From a virus, in IMG/VR virus record IMGVR_UViG_3300044922_000479, positions 1 to 61,782 of that record: 61,782 nt of DNA. One strand, 5' to 3'. The position numbers were made by a program, and so were the translations under genes. Below, piece by piece: positions 1-5,452 of the stretch. Under the pieces are notes generated by a model. The model worked only from the letters and a program-made list of their open reading frames with translations, was not told where the DNA came from and searched no databases. Numbering within the stretch: position 1 is the first letter of the stretch; every line of letters starts with the position of its first letter.

Positions 1-127
1 TTCACCCCAAAAGTGAAACCGGCACATCACAAATTGATAGCGAATATTTAGCGGCCGTTTTTGATAGCGTCCCGCGTGGTGGCCAAGCTTGGACATATTC
101 GCATTTTGCGGCCGAGGCGCTCCCGCT
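1..127. repeat. Terminal direct repeat, left copy (circular overlap)
   Basis: Bases 1-127 are identical to 61656-61782. A 127-base exact overlap at both ends is what a de Bruijn assembler run at k=127 leaves on a circular contig. An open reading frame continues in frame through the overlap, which supports a genuinely circular or circularly permuted molecule rather than a physical terminal repeat. One copy should be removed, giving about 61,655 bp. Confidence 0.93.
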
Positions 128-596
128 CCCTCAGCCAAATAAAACAGTAATAAATGCGAGCTGTGACACAACGGCCGAAGCAGTGCGCGCCGTAGAATTA
201 GGCCGTCCCGCTGTGTATGCGGCGCCCCTAGAATCGGCCGATCAGTGGCCACAAAAAATTCACAATGTGACGTTCGCGCGCTGCCCTGCAGAATTGGCCG
301 ACAATTTTAGTTGTCAGCAGTGCGGCGGCGGCCGGCCATTGTGCGCGCGTGGTGCGCGTGATTTTGTTGTTGTTTTTGTTGCTCATGGCACCGGAAAGAA
401 AAAAGTGGGAACTAATGCGGCCGGCGGCTGCTATGCTGCGAGCGGACCGACGGCGATTCAATGGCACAACACGAGAAAAAACGGCGCTGCTAATGATGCT
501 GCAGCGCTTCGCGAATTTGTGCGGACTCTCCCGCATGGTTCTTTTTTGCGCCACCATATCGCCGGCGATTGTGGGCGGGAATTGGGGGCCCCGTGA
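1..596 (+). CDS. C-terminal part of join-spanning Cys-rich phage protein (DUF7227-like)
   Basis: This is the larger part of a gene that starts at 61547 and crosses the circular join. Spliced together it gives 234 aa; codon 38 begins at base 3 and the stop is at 594-596. Visible motifs are CPTSC (31-35), a TYSHF segment (~80), CP plus CxxC plus C (131-151), VAHGTGKKK (163-171), GCYAASGP (179-186) and RHHIAGD (~221-227). From memory these are the motifs of a widespread phage family of Cys-rich, probably metal-binding proteins of unknown function (DUF7227-like). In the members I recall, the GCYA and RHxxAGD segments follow the first CPxxC, whereas here they are at the C-terminus. It sits among small early genes with the shared AGAAAGGATAG leader. 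No function is assigned. Confidence 0.75.
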   Translation, partial: HPKSETGTSQIDSEYLAAVFDSVPRGGQAWTYSHFAAEALPLPQPNKTVINASCDTTAEAVRAVELGRPAVYAAPLESADQWPQKIHNVTFARCPAELADNFSCQQCGGGRPLCARGARDFVVVFVAHGTGKKKVGTNAAGGCYAASGPTAIQWHNTRKNGAANDAAALREFVRTLPHGSFLRHHIAGDCGRELGAP

Positions 597-703
597 TAAT
601 TGGAATAATCGTAATTTTGGTTTTGATATGGTGGTTTTTGGATAATTATGGATAACCCCTAGAAAATAAATTGTAAAAACGTAAAGAAAACGTAAAAATG
701 CAC

Positions 704-734
704 TACAATTCAAGCACTGGCAAAAACAGCCGGT
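704..734 (+). promoter_or_regulatory. Promoter and 5' hairpin ahead of the DUF932 gene
   Basis: A -10-like TACAAT lies at 704-709, with no convincing -35. Near the expected start, ACTGGC (716-721) and GCCGGT (729-734) can pair in RNA with one G-U pair and a 7-nt loop. The AATTCAAGCACTGG stretch just here is shared with the promoter at 3142. The AGAAAGGATAG leader follows and then the ATG at 762. Bases 597-703 are AT-rich and hold nothing else that I can identify. Confidence 0.45.
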
Positions 735-761
735 TTTTATCAACTCAGAAAGGATAGCGTA

Positions 762-1718
762 ATGGCCCACATGATCGACACAACAACAGGAACAGCAGCA
801 ATAGCTTATTCAGGGTTAGCCCCTTGGCATAAGTTAGGGCAGCAATTAACAGCAGGCGCGACAATTCAGGAATGGACACAGCAAGCCGGCTTAGCTTATG
901 ACGTATTAGAAAGCCCCGTTTTATTTAACACACCGGCCACCAGTGCCCCCCAAGCTTGGCCAGATAGAAAGGTTTTGCATAGAAGCGATACAGGCGCGCC
1001 CTTGGCTGTAGTTTCACAAGGTTATAACGTGGTGCAGCCCTCGGAAGTTATGGGGTTTTTTAGTAAGTTGGTAGACCTTGGCGGGTTCACAATGGAAACT
1101 GCGGGCGCGCTAAGTTACGGCCGGAGGGTTTGGGCACTGGCTAAAGTGAGCGAAGGGGCCGACATTGTAGAAGGCGACACAGTGCGCCCTTATGTTTTGC
1201 TTGGCACGTCATACGATGGAACCATGGCCACAATAGCCAAGTTCACCAGTGTGCGCGTGGTATGCAATAACACCATCACTGCAGCAGTGAATAACAGTGA
1301 ATCGCAAATTAGGGTTTTGCATTCTGAGCGCTTTAACGCGGACGACGTCCGGCTTCAACTTGGCATTGTCGCGAACCAGTGGGAGCGCTTTCTAGTGCAA
1401 TCCCGCAAATTGGCGGGCGAAAAAATGACCAGTGAAGAGGCCGATTCATTCGTGACTGAATTATTGAAGCCCTATCACACCGGCAAAATTGAAATTAAAG
1501 ATAGCCGAGCATTTAAGCGAATCATTGAATTATTCAACGGGCGCGCTATCGGTTCCGATATTCAGGGCGTGGCCGGCACGCGGTGGGCGGCCTTAAATGC
1601 GGTCACTGAATTAGTTGATCATGAGCGCGGGCGCTCAGATAACACGCGCATGGAATCGGCTTGGTTTGGAACGGGAGCAGCGCTTAAGAATAGGGCCTTA
1701 GAATTGCTCTCGGCTTAA
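762..1718 (+). CDS. DUF932 / TIGR03299-type phage-plasmid protein
   Basis: This 318-aa protein begins MAHMIDTTTGTAAIAYSGLAPWHKLG, the usual opening of the DUF932 (TIGR03299, 'phage/plasmid-like') family. It continues with the typical SQGYNVVQPSEVMGFF, GRRVWALAKV and SVRVVCNNTITAA blocks. The length is normal for the family. The biochemical role is unknown; members occur on phages and plasmids and some are expressed early. The start is fixed by the AGAAAGGATAG leader ending 5 nt before the ATG. It has its own promoter-like region and is followed by a hairpin at 1728, so it is probably transcribed as a single unit. Confidence 0.88.
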   Translation: MAHMIDTTTGTAAIAYSGLAPWHKLGQQLTAGATIQEWTQQAGLAYDVLESPVLFNTPATSAPQAWPDRKVLHRSDTGAPLAVVSQGYNVVQPSEVMGFFSKLVDLGGFTMETAGALSYGRRVWALAKVSEGADIVEGDTVRPYVLLGTSYDGTMATIAKFTSVRVVCNNTITAAVNNSESQIRVLHSERFNADDVRLQLGIVANQWERFLVQSRKLAGEKMTSEEADSFVTELLKPYHTGKIEIKDSRAFKRIIELFNGRAIGSDIQGVAGTRWAALNAVTELVDHERGRSDNTRMESAWFGTGAALKNRALELLSA

Positions 1719-1727
1719 CCATAAAAC

Positions 1728-1756
1728 GGGAGGGGCGATATTATATCGCTTTTCCC
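1728..1756 (+). terminator. Hairpin downstream of DUF932 gene
   Basis: The 13-nt arms 1728-1740 and 1744-1756 pair in RNA around a UUA loop. Three consecutive pairs are G-U, so the structure is RNA-specific. There is no long U tract after it, so it may stabilise the transcript end rather than terminate by itself. Confidence 0.45.
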
Positions 1757-1856
1757 TCTGTAGGGTTATGCAAAAAATGCATAAAGTGGCCGGTAAAGTA
1801 AACCCTATAAACTAGGCCCTTGGCCCCTCGCGCTCGCCGTCCTAATCGTGGCCCTT

Positions 1857-1892
1857 GGCCCGCGTCGCTTGCGTCGCGGGCCTTGGTTTTTG
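1857..1892 (+). terminator. Probable intrinsic terminator
   Basis: GGCCCGCG (1857-1864) pairs perfectly with CGCGGGCC (1875-1882) across a 10-nt loop, followed by TTGGTTTTTGTT. A second GC-rich inverted segment followed by GGGGTTTTT lies at about 1899-1927, so there may be two terminators in tandem. Confidence 0.5.
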
Positions 1893-1970
1893 TTCTTTGG
1901 GCCTTGGCCCATGGCCCGCGGGGTTTTTCGCTCTGCTGCCTGTTTTGTTTTTTGATTTTTTCCCTTGTTA

Positions 1971-1999
1971 GGTGGTGGCGGGGGTGGGTGGGCCCGCTG
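1971..1999 (+). repeat. 29-bp G-rich direct repeat, copy 1
   Basis: This 29-base sequence recurs exactly at 3712-3740. It has the G runs GG-GG-GGGGG-GGG-GGG, so the + strand could fold as a G-quadruplex. It is preceded by a pyrimidine-rich tract and, further upstream, a GGCCCATGGCCC element, as is copy 2. Function unknown. Confidence 0.85.
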
Positions 2000-2019
2000 A
2001 TCTTTTTTTGTTTTATTTG

Positions 2020-2047
2020 TTGCAAATTGCTGGCGCAGTGCTATAAT
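2020..2047 (+). promoter_or_regulatory. Sigma-70-like promoter with extended -10
   Basis: TTGCAA (2020-2025), a 16-nt spacer, then TATAAT (2042-2047) preceded by TGC, which is an extended -10. The AGAAAGGATAG leader and the ATG at 2076 follow directly. Confidence 0.75.
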
Positions 2048-2075
2048 TCAGTCTCAACTTAGAAAGGATAGAGAG

Positions 2076-2576
2076 ATGACAAACGATCAATTACAGCAAT
2101 TTGCCGATGGCCTAATAAAACAGTATCGGTATGAAATTGTCCGCGATGGTGACTGGTGGCACGGGACCGATGAATATTCGTTCAATATCCACTGCCCCGA
2201 TGATGATGGATGGTTCAGGATCAATGTTTATAAAGTTGACCCAGTTACGGGCATGGACAATTGTGATCATTGGATTGACTTAGCCCCTGTTCACTTGGGT
2301 GACCACAATCCTGACTGCATTATTCAAATGAGGCATGACCTGATCAAACTGGGTTACGCGATCCCCGCATCTAAAACGTTCAGCAATTACGATACTTTGG
2401 ATGATCGCCTTTTCGTTACTGCCGAAGAATTGGAAGGCGCAACATTTGGCGACGATCCCGCTGATCCCGACGATCACCCGTTTTGCTTTCTTCAATTGAA
2501 AGACGGCCGGTCCCTGTATTTTGTAGGGGCGGATTTAGACTTTATTTATAAATTAAAGATTGTACAAACAGAGTAA
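2076..2576 (+). CDS. Acidic protein of unknown function
   Basis: A 166-aa protein that I do not recognise. It is rich in Asp, Trp and His (for example DGDWWHGTDEYSFNIHCPDD near the N-terminus) with an acidic stretch GDDPADPDDHP around residues 128-138. No membrane segment or signal peptide is visible. The start is supported by the promoter at 2020-2047 and a leader ending just before the ATG. It is the first of three small genes, each with its own promoter, that lie between the two copies of the 29-bp G-rich repeat. Confidence 0.75.
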   Translation: MTNDQLQQFADGLIKQYRYEIVRDGDWWHGTDEYSFNIHCPDDDGWFRINVYKVDPVTGMDNCDHWIDLAPVHLGDHNPDCIIQMRHDLIKLGYAIPASKTFSNYDTLDDRLFVTAEELEGATFGDDPADPDDHPFCFLQLKDGRSLYFVGADLDFIYKLKIVQTE

Positions 2577-2615
2577 AACAGTGCTATAATTCAACTGTCT
2601 AATCGGCCGATTAGA
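2561..2615 (+). promoter_or_regulatory. Extended -10 promoter with perfect palindrome at the start site
   Basis: TGCTATAAT (2582-2590) is an extended -10; the -35 is weak (TGTACA at 2561-2566). An 18-nt perfect palindrome, centred on CGGCCG (2598-2615), begins where transcription would start, so the mRNA would begin with a hairpin, or the site could be an operator. The leader AGAAAGAAGAG precedes the ATG at 2643. Confidence 0.65.
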
Positions 2616-2642
2616 TACAACCTAGAAAGAAGAGAGAACGCA

Positions 2643-3134
2643 ATGACAAACCCAGTAACACCCTTCCGCAATGACATGTTCGGTTCACGTGGCATGGACA
2701 TTCAAGAAGCATTGAATTATTGTGAAACCCTGATCAATACTTTAAGCCAGTCTGATCAGATCGGCATGCGCACTGCATTTGGTGTTCTATTGAACACCAT
2801 TGAAAAAGCAGTGACCCAGTCACAGGGCCCGAGCCCCGAAAGAATCGCAGTGACCCAACTGATCAGTTCCATTATCAATGAGCAATTGAATGTCACGATG
2901 AATGACGTGGATGAACAGATTAGCAACTGGATGAACAGTAATCTAAAAGAGCGGATCATGGACATCATGGCCGACGACGACATCGATGACCAGATCAGCA
3001 ATTGGATGTCAAACAATTTCGACATCACAGATTACAACGTGGATGACGCAATAGAGTCATGGGCCGATAACAACCTAGACGAAAAGATTCAAGACGCAAT
3101 AAGTAATATTGAATTTAGTGTCACAGTTAAATAA
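2643..3134 (+). CDS. Acidic repeat protein of unknown function
   Basis: A 163-aa acidic protein. The C-terminal half contains three related units beginning VDEQISNWMNSN, IDDQISNWMSNN and VDDAIESWADNN (about residues 90-142), so it appears to be built by duplication of a short helical unit with a conserved Trp. No family is recognised and no membrane segment is visible. It has its own promoter and AGAAAGAAGAG leader. The highly acidic composition is compatible with a small host-interacting or DNA-mimic protein, but that is only a guess. Confidence 0.72.
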   Translation: MTNPVTPFRNDMFGSRGMDIQEALNYCETLINTLSQSDQIGMRTAFGVLLNTIEKAVTQSQGPSPERIAVTQLISSIINEQLNVTMNDVDEQISNWMNSNLKERIMDIMADDDIDDQISNWMSNNFDITDYNVDDAIESWADNNLDEKIQDAISNIEFSVTVK

Positions 3135-3174
3135 TCCGTGATATAATTCAAGCACTGGACCAGCCGGTCCAGTG
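3119..3174 (+). promoter_or_regulatory. Promoter with 5'-terminal 9-bp hairpin
   Basis: TGTCAC (3119-3124), a 17-nt spacer, then TATAAT (3142-3147) with an upstream TGA forming an extended -10. CACTGGACC (3153-3161) and GGTCCAGTG (3166-3174) form a perfect 9-bp stem with an AGCC loop, starting where transcription is expected to begin. The leader AGAAAGAAGAG and ATG at 3199 follow. Confidence 0.72.
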
Positions 3175-3198
3175 AAACCTTAAGAAAGAAGAGAGATC

Positions 3199-3516
3199 AT
3201 GAAATCAGTAAAGACAATCGTAATCGACAATAATCGTTTTGCATTACCTGACGGAATGTCAGCCAAAGACATTCAGTCACTGGCCGGATTCCTCTGCTCA
3301 CTGACAACCTTGGGCACTGAATACAATTACGACGCAAGCGAATACGTTTACTATGACAATGGCGGTGTAAGCATTCGGGTCAGTGAGTGCGAAGTACTGG
3401 CCAAGGCCGAGGCCCGTGATCTGGGTGACCAGAGTCGCGAACGCTATCAGGCCAGACGCGACGCAGAAGAAAGAGCAAAGGCCGGTGACCTAGTCGGCCT
3501 ACACGTGAACCAGTAA
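3199..3516 (+). CDS. Small protein of unknown function
   Basis: A 105-aa protein with no recognised family. The N-terminus is a predicted alpha/beta region; the C-terminal third is rich in Arg, Glu and Ala (about residues 70-97) and probably forms a long helix. It has its own promoter, hairpin and leader. It is the last gene before the palindrome cluster and the terminator at 3565. Confidence 0.7.
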   Translation: MKSVKTIVIDNNRFALPDGMSAKDIQSLAGFLCSLTTLGTEYNYDASEYVYYDNGGVSIRVSECEVLAKAEARDLGDQSRERYQARRDAEERAKAGDLVGLHVNQ

Positions 3517-3523
3517 GCGCTGG

Positions 3524-3551
3524 TCTAGGTTGTATGTACATACAACCTAGA
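3524..3551. repeat. 28-nt perfect palindrome
   Basis: The sequence reads the same on both strands over 28 bases, centred on TGT|ACA. Its right arm, TACAACCTAGA, also occurs just before the 2643 gene (2616-2626). There is no T tract, so it is not a simple terminator. It could be a cruciform, a protein-binding dyad or a strong RNA hairpin. Confidence 0.85.
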
Positions 3552-3564
3552 AATCACAAACCCG

Positions 3565-3591
3565 AAGGCAGCCGAAGTGGCTGCCTTTTTT
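3565..3591 (+). terminator. Intrinsic terminator of the early region
   Basis: AAGGCAGCC and GGCTGCCTT form a perfect 9-bp stem with a GAAGT loop, followed directly by a T run. This is a textbook rho-independent terminator ending the early transcripts ahead of the late genes. Confidence 0.9.
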
Positions 3592-3598
3592 ATTGGCC

Positions 3599-3646
3599 GA
3601 TACTCTACCCTACAGGGTAGAGTATCACAGGGCCCATGGGCCCTGT
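3599..3646. repeat. Two adjoining inverted repeats
   Basis: Bases 3599-3626 form a 13-bp stem with only 2 nt between the arms. Bases 3627-3646 are a 20-nt perfect palindrome centred on CCATGG. They abut each other without a gap. No T tract follows either, which argues against simple terminators. Confidence 0.85.
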
Positions 3647-3711
3647 AGCCTTACCATACTATCCTTACGCGCGCCTTACGCTTCTCTCTTTTCTTTTATT
3701 TCTTCCCTCAT

Positions 3712-3740
3712 GGTGGTGGCGGGGGTGGGTGGGCCCGCTG
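3712..3740 (+). repeat. 29-bp G-rich direct repeat, copy 2
   Basis: Identical to 1971-1999. It is again preceded by a pyrimidine-rich tract and a GGCCCATGG-type palindrome, so the larger element is duplicated, though with divergent sequence between the conserved parts. Confidence 0.85.
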
Positions 3741-3883
3741 TTACCTCTTGTCTGCGTATAGGGATGACTTTAGTTAGAGGGGGAGGGCCATAAACAGCCC
3801 GTCAAGCGCAGCCGAAACCTTCGCCCTGTTTCTGCCAAATTTCAAAGCTTTTTAAACTTGGCCTCCCCAAAAGACCCCCCTTG

Positions 3884-3912
3884 TTGTTTTAAATGCAATC
3901 AGGGGTTATATT
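3884..3912 (+). promoter_or_regulatory. Candidate late promoter for terL
   Basis: TTGTTT (3884-3889), a 17-nt spacer, then TATATT (3907-3912), 25 nt before the terL start. It is a moderate match to the sigma-70 consensus. Confidence 0.4.
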
Positions 3913-3936
3913 TATGCAAATTTCAAAACGTGGCCC

Positions 3937-5406
3937 ATGATCCCTACAAAACCAGACGATGTCCAAGAAGAACAGCTACGCCTAGAGCTACGCTTAAAAC
4001 TCTTAGAGGCACAGGAGCGTGCAACCACTGACTTCCTGTCTTTCTGCCAGTACGTCTGGCCCGAGATGCTTGTCGGGGAGCACCACAAACGAATCGCCAA
4101 AGCCCTTGACCGTGTCATTTCTGGCGAGTGCAAACGCCTGATGATCGCGATGCCTCCCCGTCATGGTAAGTCCCAGCTTGGGAGTTATCTGTTTCCAGCA
4201 TATCTGATGGGCCGCAACCCTGACACCAAACTCATTGTCGGCTCCCACACCGCGGAGCTTGCTCAACGCTTCGGTAGGATGATCCGTAACCTTGTCGATG
4301 ACGAGAAGTACAAAGAGTTGTTTCCAAAAATGGCCCTGTCCGTGGACAGTAAAGCGGCGGGAAGATGGAACACGGCCCAAGGCGGTGAAGCGTTCTTCAT
4401 TGGTAAGGGCGGTGCGATGACGGGCCGTGGTGGTAATGTTGTCGTGCTGGATGATATTTTGGACGAGCAGGATGCTGTGTCTGAAACTGCGATGGAGAAC
4501 ACGTGGGAGTGGTACACGTCCGGTCCTCGCCAGCGTCTGCAGCCGGGCGGCGCGATCATCGTAATTAATACGCGTTGGAAGACAGACGATCTGTCTGGCC
4601 GCTTGCTCAAGCAGCAAGGCTATTTAAAGTCTGACCAGTGGGAGGTCTTGGAGTTTCCTGCTATTCTGCCGTCCGGTAAACCTTTGTGGCCTGATTATTG
4701 GAGCCTTGATGAGTTAGAAAAGGTGAAGGTTTCCATTGGCCTGAAGAAATGGAACGCCCAGTGGCAGCAGCAGCCAACGAATGATGAGGGTGCGATTCTG
4801 AAGCGTAACTGGTGGCGCAAGTGGAAATACGATGATCCACCAGAGTGTGAGTATCTGATTCAGGTGTACGATACGGCGTACTCAAAAAAAGAGACTGCTG
4901 ACTTTTCTGTCATCTCAACGTGGGGCGTGTTCTATCCTGATGCGGACTCGGGTGCGAATCTGATGCTCTTGAACGTGCGCAAAGGCCGGTGGGACTTTCC
5001 TGAACTCAAACGGATGGCCAAAGATGAATACATGTATTGGCAGCCTGATAATGTTTTGATTGAAGCCAAGGCTACCGGCACACCGCTGCAGCAGGAACTA
5101 CGGAAGATGGGCATTCCTGTCACAATGTTCTCGCCCGGTGGTCGTAAGTCAGGACAAGATAAGGTCAGCCGCGCCAATGCTGTTGCTCCGCTCTTAGAGT
5201 CCGGCATGATCTGGTACCCTGAAGGTAAGGAGTGGGCCGAGGACCTTGTAGAGGAATGCGCGGCTTTTCCTAATGGGAACAATGACGACCAAGTGGATAC
5301 CGCGGTGATGGCTTGGACGAGATTTAGGGCGGGCAACTTTATTGCGTTGGAGTCTGACGATAACGAAGAGACAGAGCCCGACACAAGCCCTGTTGAGTAT
5401 TATTGA
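3937..5406 (+). CDS. terL: Terminase large subunit
   Basis: This 489-aa protein is the ATPase-nuclease motor that packages DNA into the prohead. The ATPase half shows a Walker-A-like PPRHGKS (73-79), a Walker B VVVLDDILDE (D172-D173) and the NTRW coupling motif (~211). The RNase-H-fold nuclease half shows YDTAYS (D312), LIEAKATG (E376) and NDDQVD (around 450-454) for metal binding. It matches TIGR01630-type phage terminases in length and order. The ribosome-binding site is weak; the next upstream ATG (3914) runs into a stop, which fixes this start. It is the first late gene. Confidence 0.96.
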   Translation: MIPTKPDDVQEEQLRLELRLKLLEAQERATTDFLSFCQYVWPEMLVGEHHKRIAKALDRVISGECKRLMIAMPPRHGKSQLGSYLFPAYLMGRNPDTKLIVGSHTAELAQRFGRMIRNLVDDEKYKELFPKMALSVDSKAAGRWNTAQGGEAFFIGKGGAMTGRGGNVVVLDDILDEQDAVSETAMENTWEWYTSGPRQRLQPGGAIIVINTRWKTDDLSGRLLKQQGYLKSDQWEVLEFPAILPSGKPLWPDYWSLDELEKVKVSIGLKKWNAQWQQQPTNDEGAILKRNWWRKWKYDDPPECEYLIQVYDTAYSKKETADFSVISTWGVFYPDADSGANLMLLNVRKGRWDFPELKRMAKDEYMYWQPDNVLIEAKATGTPLQQELRKMGIPVTMFSPGGRKSGQDKVSRANAVAPLLESGMIWYPEGKEWAEDLVEECAAFPNGNNDDQVDTAVMAWTRFRAGNFIALESDDNEETEPDTSPVEYY

Positions 5407-5452
5407 AATGCCGCATAAAATGTCTTGAATATTTGATCAAGGACCTCGGACC

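Larger units (their letters stand above)
1719..2075. other. Non-coding regulatory block after DUF932 gene
   Basis: These 357 bases contain no convincing gene. They hold, in order: a hairpin at 1728-1756, a GC-rich region full of TTGGCCC-type repeats with a terminator-like hairpin at 1857-1892, a GGCCCATGGCCC element (1906-1917), a pyrimidine-rich tract, a 29-bp G-rich repeat (1971-1999), and an extended -10 promoter (2020-2047). The last part is organised like the block at 3630-3740. Confidence 0.7.
3517..3936. other. Non-coding palindrome-rich block before terL
   Basis: These 420 bases contain no credible gene. From left to right: a 28-nt perfect palindrome (3524-3551), an intrinsic terminator (3565-3591), a 13-bp hairpin (3599-3626), a 20-nt palindrome (3627-3646), a pyrimidine-rich tract (~3681-3710), the second 29-bp G-rich repeat (3712-3740) and a candidate promoter for terL (3884-3912). 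It separates early genes from late genes and is a candidate for a packaging or recombination site. Confidence 0.75.

Noticed and set aside
1-127. Physical direct terminal repeats as in T7-like phages
   Set aside because: The repeat is exactly 127 bases, equal to a common assembler k-mer, and lies in the middle of a coding sequence, so an assembly overlap is the simpler explanation.
228-770. 180-aa open frame on the minus strand
   Set aside because: It lies opposite the join-spanning Cys-rich gene, which has clear motifs and a leader, and it also covers that region's promoter for the DUF932 gene. No motif or ribosome-binding site is visible.
1741-2062. Opposing frames of 94 and 80 aa in the GC-rich gap
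   Set aside because: They consist of low-complexity Arg/Gly/Phe-rich sequence created by repeats and terminator-like hairpins, and they overlap the promoter at 2020.
3593-3793. 66-aa frame in the palindrome block
   Set aside because: It starts inside the terminator tail and is made of the palindromes and the G-rich repeat; there is no ribosome-binding site.
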